From the NCBI GenBank assembly GCA_904394685.1, contig CAJFNK010000048.1, positions 1 to 49,344 on the forward strand: a stretch of DNA of 49,344 bases, given 5' to 3'. Position 1 is the first letter of the stretch, and the number at the start of each line of letters is the position of its first letter. Below are positions 17,629 through 26,299 of this stretch, piece after piece. The notes beneath the pieces are model-generated. The model saw nothing but the letters and a program-made list of their open reading frames with translations. It made no database searches and had not been told where the DNA came from. The DNA comes from Candidatus Heritagella gallinarum (GTDB lineage Bacteria; Bacillota; Clostridia; Oscillospirales; Acutalibacteraceae). The position numbers and the translations under genes were made by a program.

Positions 17629-17715
17629 TCCTATAGAGTGATGAAAAAAATTTTTTTGAAAAACCTGCAATAAAATGCTTTCCTTGTGCATTATTAGGGT
17701 GAAAGGATAAAAATC

Positions 17716-18294
17716 ATGTTTTTCTTATGTTTGACGTCAACACTGGAAAATACGCAAAGGGAACGGGCCTCAGCACCGGAACTGAGGGAACTCATTCGGC
17801 GGATTGGTTTGGGGGAGGAGGAAGCTCTGGCTTCTTTGTACGAGCAAACCAGACATGCCGTTTTCGGCTTTGCCCTTTCAATCAGTAAAAATCATGCAGA
17901 TGCGGAAGAAATTATGCAGGATACGTTTCTGGCTGTTGATGCCAATGCGGAACGTTATCAGCCTGTGGGAAGCCCCATGGCCTGGATTCTGACAATTACC
18001 AGAAATCTGGCTTATGAACGGCTCCGCAGGGGGAAACGGGAAACCGCTGTGGAAGACATTCCCGAAGAAGCAGACACAGCGCAACTTTCGGAACAAACCG
18101 AAAACCGGATGATTTTGGATACGGCAATTAAAATTCTGAATGAAGAAGAACGGCAGATTGTAATGCTGCATGCCGTTTCGGGACTCAAACACCGGGAGAT
18201 TGCAGCTATGACAGGAATGAGCCTGTCGGGAGTCCTTTCCAAATATTACCGTGCGCTGAAAAAGCTTCAAAAGCAGTTAGGAGGAATGGCGTAA
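17716..18294 (+). CDS. ECF-type RNA polymerase sigma factor
   Basis: 192 residues with sigma region 2 (ALASLYEQTRHAVFGFALSI ... HADAEEIMQDTFLAVDANAERY) and region 4 (NEEERQIVMLHAVSGLKHREIAAMTGMSLSGVLSKYYRALKKL), and no region 3, hence the extracytoplasmic-function class. Start ATG has AAAGGA 8 bases upstream. Its stop overlaps the start of the following anti-sigma gene by one base (TAATG), the usual coupled pair. Its regulon is unknown. Confidence 0.9.
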   Translation: MFFLCLTSTLENTQRERASAPELRELIRRIGLGEEEALASLYEQTRHAVFGFALSISKNHADAEEIMQDTFLAVDANAERYQPVGSPMAWILTITRNLAYERLRRGKRETAVEDIPEEADTAQLSEQTENRMILDTAIKILNEEERQIVMLHAVSGLKHREIAAMTGMSLSGVLSKYYRALKKLQKQLGGMA

Positions 18295-19952
18295 TGGCAA
18301 GTAACAGAAAAGAACTGGAGAATCGCCTGAAACAGGCTGTATATGAACAAACTCCTGATGTCCTGCCTCAGATTCTTTCCGCAAGAAAAATGGAAAGAGG
18401 AAAGGTGATCGACATGACGAAGAATTTTGAGAATAAAAAGAAGCATACCGTTCGCAATTGGGCTATTGGAGCCGCAGCCGCACTGGTGTTGGCGGTGGGA
18501 GCTTATACCGGTTATCAATACCAGTTTGCGGTGGATACCGCAGTGAGCATTGATGTGAACCCCAGCATCCAGCTGGAAGTGAACCGCAGCGAAAAAGTCC
18601 TTTCTGCCAATGCGCTGAATGAAGATGCAGAGGTTCTTCTGGAAGGAATGGAGCTGAAAGGCACGAATCTCAAAACCGCCGTAAACGCCGTGATCGGTTC
18701 CATGGTGCAAAATGGATATTTAACAGATGATACAAATTCTATCCTCCTCACGGTGGATAACAGCGACCCTGCCAAACAGCAAGCGCTTCAAAAAGAATTG
18801 ACCGAAGGCATTAACGCCAGCTTGAAGGAGCTTTCGGTTTCCGGCTCAGTATTCAGCCAGTCCCTCACCGCAACGGAGGAACTGGAAGCGATCGCCGCTA
18901 AATATGGGATTTCTCAGGGGAAGGCTTATTGGATTCAAAAGCTGTGTAAGGCTGATAGCACGCTTTCTCCGGATGTATTGGCCGCATTGTCCATCAATGA
19001 TCTAGCCTTGCTGGGAGAAGCAAGAGATTTGAGTGATGATGATTATATCGGTATCGCTGACGACAGCGCCTATATCGGTACAGAAAAAGCTTCTCAGATT
19101 GCTGTGGAAAAAGCAGGCGGCGGTGAAGTGGTCAAGATTGAAATGGATCTTGATGATGGCGTGATGGTATACGAGGGCGATCTGGTAAAAGACAACGTCA
19201 AATATGAATTTGATATTGATGCTACCACCGGAAAAATCCTGAAGTGGGAAACCGATATGGACGATGATGATGTGACGCCCCCCTCGACTTCTGATAAAGT
19301 GATTGGTGAAGACAAGGCAAAAGAAATCGTTTTGAAGAAGATCCCCGGCGCTACCATTACAGAATTCAAGCTGGATGAAGACGATGGACGGCTGGTTTAT
19401 GAGGGAGAAGCATATCTCAACCAGACTGAATATGATTTTGAGATCAATGCAGTAGATGGTACAGTTTTGAAGTGGGAAAGCGAAACAAAGAATAAGCCGG
19501 CAGCTACTCCCAAGCCCACCACAAAACCTGCATCTTCCATTTCGCTGGACGACGCTAAGAACATCGTTCTTAAAAAAGTTCCCGGCGCAACCATTACCGA
19601 AATAAAGCTGGATTATGATGATGGCAGAAAAGTCTATGAGGGCAGCGCATACAAGGGAAGCACAGAGTATGATTTTGAGATCAACGCCTCAACCGGAGAT
19701 ATCATCAAATGGGAATCCGAGCGCATGGATGATGACGACAACGAATATCCAGTATCCAGTAATATTGTAACAGAAGCAAAGGCCAGAGAAGCTGTTCTGA
19801 ATAAGCTCCCCGGTGCTACAATTCTTTCGATTGAATTGGATGAGGATGACGGCGTATATGTCTATGAAGGCGATGCGAAAAAAGATGGTGTTGAATATGA
19901 ATTTGTGGTAGACGCCAAAACTGGGAAAGTACTGGAATGTCACAAAGACTGA
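18294..19952 (+). CDS. RsgI-like anti-sigma factor with four PepSY repeats
   Basis: 552-residue single-pass membrane protein. A short cytoplasmic part (1-54) should hold the sigma factor; one membrane helix spans about 55-75. The juxtamembrane region AVSIDVNPSIQLEVN (83-97) matches the RsgI periplasmic domain, where RsgI proteins cut themselves between Asn and Pro (here N89-P90). Residues about 100-250 are an alpha/beta region, followed by four PepSY units (262-319, 337-395, 416-474, 492-548) joined by acidic and Pro/Thr/Lys linkers. PepSY domains commonly inhibit proteases or sense extracellular proteins; a sensing role is inferred. Partner: the ECF sigma factor just upstream. Confidence 0.85.
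   Translation: MASNRKELENRLKQAVYEQTPDVLPQILSARKMERGKVIDMTKNFENKKKHTVRNWAIGAAAALVLAVGAYTGYQYQFAVDTAVSIDVNPSIQLEVNRSEKVLSANALNEDAEVLLEGMELKGTNLKTAVNAVIGSMVQNGYLTDDTNSILLTVDNSDPAKQQALQKELTEGINASLKELSVSGSVFSQSLTATEELEAIAAKYGISQGKAYWIQKLCKADSTLSPDVLAALSINDLALLGEARDLSDDDYIGIADDSAYIGTEKASQIAVEKAGGGEVVKIEMDLDDGVMVYEGDLVKDNVKYEFDIDATTGKILKWETDMDDDDVTPPSTSDKVIGEDKAKEIVLKKIPGATITEFKLDEDDGRLVYEGEAYLNQTEYDFEINAVDGTVLKWESETKNKPAATPKPTTKPASSISLDDAKNIVLKKVPGATITEIKLDYDDGRKVYEGSAYKGSTEYDFEINASTGDIIKWESERMDDDDNEYPVSSNIVTEAKAREAVLNKLPGATILSIELDEDDGVYVYEGDAKKDGVEYEFVVDAKTGKVLECHKD
19077..19937 (+). repeat. Four PepSY-coding repeats
   Basis: Each unit reads roughly A-x-x-x-V-L-x-K-x-P-G-A-T-I-x-x-x-x-L-D-x-D-D-G then VYEG then YxFxI(D/N)AxTGxxLKWE. 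Units 2 and 3 are closest; unit 1 lacks the PGATI segment and unit 4 ends in LECHKD. Confidence 0.85.
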
Positions 19953-20063
19953 TCCCTCTTTATCAGAAAGCATTTTATTGCTAAGGGTATAGGGGAAGAA
20001 TCTAAGGGCTTTTTCTAAAAAAATTGGTACTTCTCACAAAAATGAATGATTGACCAGTTTTTA

Positions 20064-20106
20064 CAGAGGTTAGCGATGAAAAATTCGCTAACCTCTGCAT
20101 TTTTTT
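20064..20106 (+). terminator. Terminator after the anti-sigma gene
   Basis: CAGAGGTTAGCGA (20064-20076) pairs perfectly with TCGCTAACCTCTG (20085-20097), followed by seven T (20100-20106). It lies 111 bases after the stop. Confidence 0.85.
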
Positions 20107-20139
20107 ATTCAAAAAAACCATTGAGGTTCAAAATAATTT

Positions 20140-20168
20140 TTGATTTTTTTGAGAAGATAGGGTATAAT
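20140..20168 (+). promoter_or_regulatory. Promoter of degV
   Basis: TTGATT (20140-20145), 17 bp, TATAAT (20163-20168), placed between the terminator and the degV ribosome binding site AGGAGGG. Confidence 0.65.
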
Positions 20169-20226
20169 GAAACAGCAATTCGGTACAAGCTATCATGAAT
20201 AACAGGAATGTTCAGGAGGGTTTTTG

Positions 20227-21105
20227 TTGAACGAAAATAATTTTGTGATTGTTACGGATGTAACCTGCGATTTTCCCCCGGAGATGGTGACAAAATTGGG
20301 AGTTGAAATTATCCCGATGGAGTTTTTGATCGACGAAGTCAGCTATCTCCACTATCCGGATGCCCGAGAGATGTCGATGGAGGAATTTTATCAGCGTGTA
20401 AAGTCCGGTAAAATGCCGACAACCACTCAGATCAACCAGAACACCTACCGCAAGGTATTCAGCCCGATTTTAAAAGAGGGAAAGGATATCCTGTATATCG
20501 CATTTTCTTCCGGCCTCAGCAGCACCTGGCAGGGTTCCTGTCTGGCAGCCAGAGAACTCGAAGAAAAATATCCCGGCCGCCGTGTGATGAGTGTTGACTC
20601 CCGTTGTGCCAGTGCTGGCGAGGGATTGCTGGTTCTCCATGCAGTCCGTATGAAAGAACAGGGCGCTACTATGGAAGAAATTGCAGCATGGATTGAGGAG
20701 AACCGTGACCATGTGTGCCATTGGGTGCTGGTAGATGACCTCAAGCATTTGCATCGTGGCGGACGTCTTCCGGCAGTGGCGGCGGTTGCTGGCATTGCAT
20801 TGGGAATCAAGCCGCTGATCCGGGTAACCGAAGAAGGAAAGCTCGAACCTATTGGAAAGGTGCGGGGCCGGAAAAAGGGTATTGAATATCTGTTGAAGAA
20901 AACAGAAGAAACCTGTGTGGACCCACAAAAAAGCATTATGTGGGTGGTTCATACAGCCTGTGAGGAGGAGGCAAAAGATTTTTGCCGTACACTCAAATCA
21001 CAATTCCATCCAAAAGAACTGTATCTTTCTGAAATTGGCCCCATCATTGGAGCACATACCGGCCCCAATGTCCTGGCAGTGGTCTTTTTGGGGACTCATA
21101 AATAA
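20227..21105 (+). CDS. DegV family fatty-acid-binding protein
   Basis: Cytoplasmic protein that binds a fatty acid; in Gram-positives DegV (FakB-like) proteins present fatty acids to a kinase. Seen: VIVTDVTCDFPPEM at the start, the TTTQINQ ligand-loop segment, FSSGLSSTW, and LKHLHRGGRLP. Two consecutive TTG codons (20224, 20227) could start it; AGGAGGG is 6-7 bases from the second, which I prefer. About 292 residues, normal. The partner kinase (fakA) is not in this window. It probably shares a transcript with the SGNH hydrolase 15 bases downstream. Confidence 0.9.
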   Translation: MNENNFVIVTDVTCDFPPEMVTKLGVEIIPMEFLIDEVSYLHYPDAREMSMEEFYQRVKSGKMPTTTQINQNTYRKVFSPILKEGKDILYIAFSSGLSSTWQGSCLAARELEEKYPGRRVMSVDSRCASAGEGLLVLHAVRMKEQGATMEEIAAWIEENRDHVCHWVLVDDLKHLHRGGRLPAVAAVAGIALGIKPLIRVTEEGKLEPIGKVRGRKKGIEYLLKKTEETCVDPQKSIMWVVHTACEEEAKDFCRTLKSQFHPKELYLSEIGPIIGAHTGPNVLAVVFLGTHK

Positions 21106-21120
21106 AAAGAGGGATTTATT

Positions 21121-21777
21121 ATGGCGTTGTTGTTTGAAAAAGGTAGCAAAGTAGTCTGTATTGGTGATTCCATCACTGATTTTGAACGTGCCCGTCCGTA
21201 TGGAGAAGGCCTGTTCGGTGGTATTGGAAAAAGCTATGTGGGGATTGTTGACGGAATTTTGAAGGCGACAGATCCTTCACTACATTTACGGATGATCAAT
21301 ATGGGGATCGGCGGGAATACTTCTCGTGATCTGGTTGCCCGATGGCAGACGGATGTGATGGATCTTTCTCCGGATTATGTAACCGTGCTCATCGGTATTA
21401 ATGATGTTTGGCGCCAATTTGATACGCCGGAAATCACAGAGGAGCATGTGCTGCCGGAGGAATATCGGGAGAATCTGTTGTGGATGCTGAATACCACACT
21501 TCCAGTCGTCAAGGGAATGGTGCTGATAACTCCCTATATGATGGAGCCGAACCGTCAGGACCCCATGCGTGCCCGGATGGACGAATATGGGGCGATTGTA
21601 AAAGAACTGGCCGCAGAGAAACACCTGCCTTGTGTGGATTTGCAGGCGGCCTTTGATGCGTATTTTACAGAATATCATCCCGCTTCTATCAATTGGGATC
21701 GTATTCATCCCAATGTGGCAGGGCATTGTGTGATTGCCCGTGCTTTACTCAACACGATTGGGTTTGAGTGGAAATAA
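21121..21777 (+). CDS. SGNH/GDSL hydrolase
   Basis: Esterase or lipase-type enzyme without signal peptide. The blocks are clear: GDSIT (block I serine), GIGGN (block II), GIND (block III), DRIHPNVAGH (block V Asp/His). 218 residues is typical. GAGGGA precedes the ATG. Substrate could be an acyl ester or acetylated sugar; position after degV hints at lipid metabolism, but this is inference. Confidence 0.88.
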   Translation: MALLFEKGSKVVCIGDSITDFERARPYGEGLFGGIGKSYVGIVDGILKATDPSLHLRMINMGIGGNTSRDLVARWQTDVMDLSPDYVTVLIGINDVWRQFDTPEITEEHVLPEEYRENLLWMLNTTLPVVKGMVLITPYMMEPNRQDPMRARMDEYGAIVKELAAEKHLPCVDLQAAFDAYFTEYHPASINWDRIHPNVAGHCVIARALLNTIGFEWK

Positions 21778-21827
21778 TGCAGATAAATCCAAAAGCATTA
21801 ACTATTTAAAATTTGAATTGTTAGGTT

Positions 21828-22244
21828 TCATGGATTTAATGGTTTAGTACTAAATTTATTGTTGAACTCCAGCAATTCTTCTCCCTGTGTTATCAGAATC
21901 CCACGCTCGTTGTCCAGAATCTGGTCAAGCATCAGCTGTGACGCAATAAAACGTCTGGTTTCGCCGCTTTCCAGCAAGAAGGTAATGCTATATTCCATCT
22001 TGTGGGAAGGACGCTTGGAATTTCCGGTTTGAAGCAGATCGACTTTCTTTTCCGCAACCTGTGCATTTTGGCGAAGAATCGGGGCTTCCTCCTGCTTGGG
22101 AATCTCCTGCTCCGTCGGTTCCTGATAATGCTTAATTCGATTATTCCAGACAATGATCCTTCCTATCGAATAAACAAGTATCAAAACCATTAATCCAACT
22201 AAAAAGCAGATTGCTCCCCAGGGGGTACCATGTATTTCTATCAT
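21828..22244 (-). CDS. DUF2500-like single-pass membrane protein
   Basis: 138 residues. One N-terminal membrane helix (about 9-31), a charged linker, then a beta-rich C-terminal part EYSITFLLESGETRRFIAS ... LDNERGILITQGEELLEF, resembling DUF2500 domains. Start ATG at 22244 has AAGGAGG 9 bases upstream. Function unknown. It is convergent with the SGNH hydrolase gene. Confidence 0.7.
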   Translation of the reverse strand: MIEIHGTPWGAICFLVGLMVLILVYSIGRIIVWNNRIKHYQEPTEQEIPKQEEAPILRQNAQVAEKKVDLLQTGNSKRPSHKMEYSITFLLESGETRRFIASQLMLDQILDNERGILITQGEELLEFNNKFSTKPLNP

Positions 22245-22275
22245 GTATGATTTCCTCCTTTTTATTTTCATAGCA

Positions 22276-22311
22276 AATCCCCCGTCGGCTTTGGCAGCAC
22301 GGCGGGGGATT
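22276..22311 (-). terminator. GC-rich hairpin ending the suf-like operon
   Basis: AATCCCCCGTCG (22276-22287) pairs with CGGCGGGGGATT (22300-22311) just past the stop of the SufB-like gene. The T run on the - strand is poor, but position favours a terminator. Confidence 0.6.
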
Positions 22312-22318
22312 ATTAATT

Positions 22319-23236
22319 TTATTTCAAGAAACCTTCTACAATACGGGCTTCCGCTTCCTGCTCTGTCAGGCCCAGGGTACGGAGCTTCAAAATCTGCTCT
22401 CCGGCGATTTTGCCGATTGCCGCCTCATGAATCAGGCTGGCATCAATATGGCTGGCTTCCAGTGCAGGCTGGGCGGTAACGGTTCCGTTTTCCGAGAGGA
22501 TGGCGTCGCATTCGGAATGGCCGGTACAACGGGCTTTTCCCTTAATGCAGGAATAAAACTCCTGATGGGAATTTCCCTTTGCCACAGAACGGGACATCAG
22601 GTCTACGCCGGAGTCTTCTCCTTCCATGGACACGTCAAAGTCTGTACGGGCTGTTTCTTCCCCGTCAGTCATCAGACGCTCCCGCACAACCAAACGGGCA
22701 CGGGCGCCCACAACGCCGTTCGTCTTGCGAACGGTGCGGTCAACGCCGCCCAGCTGAACAGTGTCCATCTCCAGAGAGGAATCTTCTTCCAGATAGACAT
22801 CCGTTACCGGGTCAATGCGGCGAACGCCTTTTCCGGTACCGGTTCCCAGATGTTTTTCCTGATAGACCACATGGGAGCCTTTTTTCAGGAAAAAGCGGTG
22901 GATACCGTTGTGGCGTGCTTCTTCTTCTCCGTCGCTGTGAACGCCGCAGCCAGCAATAATCAGCACGTCGGCGCCCTCTCCCACATAGAAATCGTTATAA
23001 ACCAGATCGTCAATGTTGCTGTGAGTAACACAAGCGGGAATGTATACGGTTTCCCCTTTGGTGCCGGGGGCAATATGGATGTCCAGCCCCGGAAGATCTT
23101 TTTTCGAGGTAATCTGAATGTTTTTGGTAGACTGCCGGGCGGCACATTCCCCATCTTCCCGGATATTAAAAGCCCCTTCAAAGCTACCTTTAAAATCCGA
23201 CACCGCACGGAGCAGTTCTTCGGTGATCTTGTTCAT
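22319..23236 (-). CDS. SufB/SufD-family Fe-S scaffold, short form (SmsB-like)
   Basis: Core beta-helix part of the SUF scaffold for Fe-S cluster assembly. Seen: RNGIHRFFLKKGSHVVYQEKH-like segment, the long right-handed helix region (VYLEEDSSLEMDTVQLGG ... ARLVVRERL), and the C-terminal HEAAIGKIAGEQILKLRTLGLTEQEA motif typical of SufB/SufD. At 305 residues it is much shorter than SufB (about 470), matching the minimal two-gene SMS/SUF-like form. It overlaps the SufC-like ATPase gene by 4 bases. No cysteine desulfurase lies nearby. Confidence 0.85.
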   Translation of the reverse strand: MNKITEELLRAVSDFKGSFEGAFNIREDGECAARQSTKNIQITSKKDLPGLDIHIAPGTKGETVYIPACVTHSNIDDLVYNDFYVGEGADVLIIAGCGVHSDGEEEARHNGIHRFFLKKGSHVVYQEKHLGTGTGKGVRRIDPVTDVYLEEDSSLEMDTVQLGGVDRTVRKTNGVVGARARLVVRERLMTDGEETARTDFDVSMEGEDSGVDLMSRSVAKGNSHQEFYSCIKGKARCTGHSECDAILSENGTVTAQPALEASHIDASLIHEAAIGKIAGEQILKLRTLGLTEQEAEARIVEGFLK

Positions 23237-23958
23237 TCCAGCTCCTCCTTTCCAAGCGGACAGCGGGCAGCCCGTTCATCGGCCAACAGCATGGGCAAGA
23301 CTTCTTTTCCCGGCCCGGTCATACGGACATGGCCGTCTGCAATCACAATAATTTCATCCGCAATCGACAGAATTCTTTCCTGATGGGAAATCACCAGCAG
23401 GGTACCTGTTCCTTTACGGCGCAGCTGCTGGAAGGTTTCCACCAATCTGGAAAAGCTCCAAAGGTCGATTCCCGCTTCCGGCTCATCAAAAATAGAGAGC
23501 TTTGCCTGCCGTGCCAACACGGTTGCAATCTCAATCCGCTTGCTCTCACCGCCCGAAAGAGAAGTATTCATCTCACGGTCGATATACTCGTTGGCGCAAA
23601 GCCCCACCTGTCCCAACAGGGCGCACAGCTTTTCTTCGGGCAGATTTCCGCCGGCTGCCAGCTCCAGAAGGTCACGCACAGTCAACCCCTTAAAACGCAC
23701 CGGCTGCTGGAAGGCATAGGCAATCCCTTTTTGGGCACGCTCGGTTACGTCCAGTCCGGTAATATCTTCGCCGTCAAAAATGATTTTACCGGCAGAAGGT
23801 GTCTCAATACCGGCAATCAGCTTGGCGAGACTGGTTTTGCCGCCGCCGTTTGGCCCGGTTACCACAATCAGTTTACCTTCTGACGCCGTAAAGTCGATAT
23901 CCTTTATAATTTCTTCGCCGCCCGGAATACTCCAGGCGAGATGCTCTATTTTCAGCAT
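23233..23958 (-). CDS. SufC-like ABC ATPase (SmsC-like)
   Basis: Soluble ABC-type ATPase that works with the SufB-like scaffold. Walker A GPNGGGKTS (about 36-44), Q-loop in AFQQPVRFKG, signature LSGGE, Walker B SIFDEPEAGID, and switch His in ISHQ. The PEAGID form after Walker B is typical of SufC rather than of transporter ATPases. 241 residues. AAAGGAAG precedes the ATG. First gene of the two-gene operon. Confidence 0.9.
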   Translation of the reverse strand: MLKIEHLAWSIPGGEEIIKDIDFTASEGKLIVVTGPNGGGKTSLAKLIAGIETPSAGKIIFDGEDITGLDVTERAQKGIAYAFQQPVRFKGLTVRDLLELAAGGNLPEEKLCALLGQVGLCANEYIDREMNTSLSGGESKRIEIATVLARQAKLSIFDEPEAGIDLWSFSRLVETFQQLRRKGTGTLLVISHQERILSIADEIIVIADGHVRMTGPGKEVLPMLLADERAARCPLGKEELE

Positions 23959-24009
23959 ACTGGCTTCCTTTCTCCGTTATACCGGATCTTTCCTGTTTTT
24001 TCGTTCTCT

Positions 24010-24083
24010 ATTGTATCACCCTTTTACCGGTTCGTAAATATATATTCTGCTGTTTCTTTCTGAATTTATACTGTTTTAGTATA
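24010..24083 (-). promoter_or_regulatory. Candidate suf-like promoter and upstream inverted repeat
   Basis: On the - strand TTTACG (24038-24033), 17 bp, TACAAT (24015-24010). About 30 bp further upstream is a perfect inverted repeat TATACT-GTTTT-AGTATA (24067-24083), a possible operator for an unknown regulator. Confidence 0.45.
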
Positions 24084-24092
24084 CTTTTTGTC

Positions 24093-24133
24093 AAAAAAGC
24101 AGCGCCCGCCTGATGATAGGCCGACGCTGTTTC
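24093..24133 (-). terminator. Terminator of the metal efflux operon
   Basis: Read on the - strand, AGCGTCGGCC pairs with GGCGGGCGCT (one mismatch, one wobble) and is followed by GCTTTTTT; it lies 20 bases after the ATPase stop. Confidence 0.75.
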
Positions 24134-24152
24134 TGAAAGTTTTATCTCTCTG

Positions 24153-26006
24153 TTACCGGCTCACTCTCAAGGCACGCATCGCATTGAGGATGGCGATCAC
24201 CGAAACCCCTACATCGGCAAACACAGCAATCCACATATTCGCCAGCCCCAAAGCGCCCAGTACCAGAACAATTCCTTTTACCCCCAGCGCAAACACAATG
24301 TTCTGCCGGACAATTCTCAGGGTCTTACGGGCAATCCGAATGGCGGTGGGGATTTTGGAGGGCTTATCGTCCATCAAAACAATGTCTGCTGCCTCGATTG
24401 CGGCGGATGACCCCATTGCCCCCATCGCAATTCCCACATCAGAGCGGGAAAGAACCGGCGCATCATTGATTCCATCGCCCACAAACGCCAACCGGCTTTT
24501 GGGTGATTTTTCCGCCAGAAGCGCCTCTACACGCTCAACCTTATCGGCAGGCAGCAGCTCTGCATAAACTTCTTCCAACCCCAGACGGCGTGCGGCGTCT
24601 TCGCCCACCTCTTTGGCGTCACCGGTGAGCATCACAGACTTTTTCACTCCCAATTGACGCAATGCAGCAATCGTTTCCGGTGCATCCTCTTTGATTTCAT
24701 CCGAAATCACGATATGACCGGCATATTGCCCGTTAATCGATACATGCACCAAGGTGCCGATACGGTGGCAGCGATGACATTCACTCCCGGATTCCGCCAT
24801 CAGCTTGTGGTTTCCCACACAAACCTTTTCCCCGTCAATTTGGGCGCATACTCCCCGCCCGGAAAGTTCCTCCACACTTGAAAGGCGGCTATTGTCCAGC
24901 GGTTTACCATAGGCTTCCCGCAAGGAATGGGCAATGGGATGGTCAGAATAGCTTTCGGCCAGAGCAGCGGCCTCCAGCAGCTCCTCTGAGGTGACATGAC
25001 GGGGATGCACCGCTGTTACATGGAACACGCCACGGGTCAGGGTTCCTGTTTTGTCAAACACAACCGTATCCACATGCGCCAGCGCCTCCAGATAGTTGCC
25101 GCCCTTTACGAGAATCCCCTGACGGGAAGCGCCGCCAATCCCACCAAAAAAGCTGAGCGGGACTGAAATGACAAGCGCACAGGGACATGACACCACGAGG
25201 AAAATCAGCGCACGGTTGATCCATTCGCTCCAGTTGCCCATAAACAGCGGCGGAACCAACCCCAGCACAGCCGCTGCAATCACCACAATCGGGGTATACC
25301 AGCGTGCAAAACGGGTAATAAAGTTTTCATATCGTGCTTTGCGGGCGCTGGAGTTTTCTACCAGTTCCAAAATCCGTGCTACGGTGGATTCTCCATACGG
25401 TTTTGTCACCTGAACCCGCAGCAGGCCGCTCTGGTTTATACATCCGCTAATGACTTCATCTCCTGCCTCCACAGCCCTGGGCAGGGATTCCCCGGTAAGG
25501 GCTGCTGTATCCAGCGTGGAGCTTCCTTCTGTCACCACGCCATCCAACGGGATGCGCTCGCCGGGCTTTACCACAATGATCTGTCCTACCGAAACTTCCT
25601 CCGGGTCTACCTGAACCAACTCGTTTTCCTGCTCTACATTGGCCCAGTCAGGGCGGATATCCATCAGGGAAGCAATTGAACGCCGGGAACGGTCTACGGC
25701 AAAGTCCTGGAACAGCTCGCCTACCTGATATAGCAGCATCACCAATACGCCTTCGGGATATTCTCCGATGCAAAAAGCGCCCACTGTTGCCAGCGCCATC
25801 AGGAAATTCTCGTCAAACACCTGGCCTCTGAAAATATTCCGCAAAGCTCCCCACAGCACATCCCAGCCAACAATTGCATAGGGAACCAAAAAGGCGGCCA
25901 GACGCCAATATCCCTCTAGGGGAGCTATCATTGCAGCCGCTACCAAAACAGCAGCTGTCACAATCCGGATCAAAATCCATTTTTCCTTTTTCTTCACTGG
26001 AACCAC
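24153..26006 (-). CDS. Heavy-metal P1B-type ATPase (CadA/ZntA-like, no fused HMA)
   Basis: Membrane efflux pump for soft or divalent metals such as Zn/Cd/Pb. Seen: TGES, metal-passage motif CPC in SCPCALVISVP (near residue 272), DKTGT (near 318), the HP locus in SDHPIAHS, and GDGINDAPVLSRSDVGIAMG. The usual N-terminal HMA domain is absent and is encoded by the small gene upstream. An unusual CHRCH cluster lies in the ATP-binding domain. GTG at 26006 is taken as start; another GTG at 25997 has better spacing to GAGAGGG. 617 residues. Confidence 0.9.
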   Translation of the reverse strand: MVPVKKKEKWILIRIVTAAVLVAAAMIAPLEGYWRLAAFLVPYAIVGWDVLWGALRNIFRGQVFDENFLMALATVGAFCIGEYPEGVLVMLLYQVGELFQDFAVDRSRRSIASLMDIRPDWANVEQENELVQVDPEEVSVGQIIVVKPGERIPLDGVVTEGSSTLDTAALTGESLPRAVEAGDEVISGCINQSGLLRVQVTKPYGESTVARILELVENSSARKARYENFITRFARWYTPIVVIAAAVLGLVPPLFMGNWSEWINRALIFLVVSCPCALVISVPLSFFGGIGGASRQGILVKGGNYLEALAHVDTVVFDKTGTLTRGVFHVTAVHPRHVTSEELLEAAALAESYSDHPIAHSLREAYGKPLDNSRLSSVEELSGRGVCAQIDGEKVCVGNHKLMAESGSECHRCHRIGTLVHVSINGQYAGHIVISDEIKEDAPETIAALRQLGVKKSVMLTGDAKEVGEDAARRLGLEEVYAELLPADKVERVEALLAEKSPKSRLAFVGDGINDAPVLSRSDVGIAMGAMGSSAAIEAADIVLMDDKPSKIPTAIRIARKTLRIVRQNIVFALGVKGIVLVLGALGLANMWIAVFADVGVSVIAILNAMRALRVSR

Positions 26007-26026
26007 ATCCCTCTCTCACGGTTTTC

Positions 26027-26245
26027 TTACAAAATCACACGGCAATCCGGCTCCACACGGCGGCAGAGCTTTGCAGCTTTTTCTGCTATTTCCTGTATCT
26101 TCTCCTCATCAGCAGTCAGAATCATTTTCTGTGTTAAGAAATTGATATTCACCGACTCTACGCCATCCAACTTTTGGATGGCGTCTTCCATTTTCCGGGC
26201 ACAATTGGCACAATCCAGATTTTCCATGCGGTAAACTTTCTTCAT
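26027..26245 (-). CDS. Heavy-metal-associated (HMA) domain protein
   Basis: 72-residue ferredoxin-like metal carrier. The metal site CANC follows MENLD in MENLDCANCARKMEDAIQKLDGVESVNINF, the common HMA pattern for zinc/cadmium pumps. It most likely replaces the missing N-terminal domain of the ATPase gene that starts 20 bases downstream. AAGGGGGATC precedes the ATG. Confidence 0.9.
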   Translation of the reverse strand: MKKVYRMENLDCANCARKMEDAIQKLDGVESVNINFLTQKMILTADEEKIQEIAEKAAKLCRRVEPDCRVIL

Positions 26246-26299
26246 AAAAAGATCCCCCTTTTATAATTGATAAGATGTATGCAGAATGTATTGTCCTGA

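Noticed and set aside
17642-17665. A/T-tract GAAAAAAATTTTTTTGAAAA, similar to one at 49165-49184 before tRNA-Ser
   Set aside because: Probably ordinary bent promoter-type DNA; the two copies differ in position relative to their promoters, so no common element is supported.
22427-23383. 318-residue + strand frame across the SufB/SufC-like genes
   Set aside because: Antisense to two genes with intact motifs; no start site.
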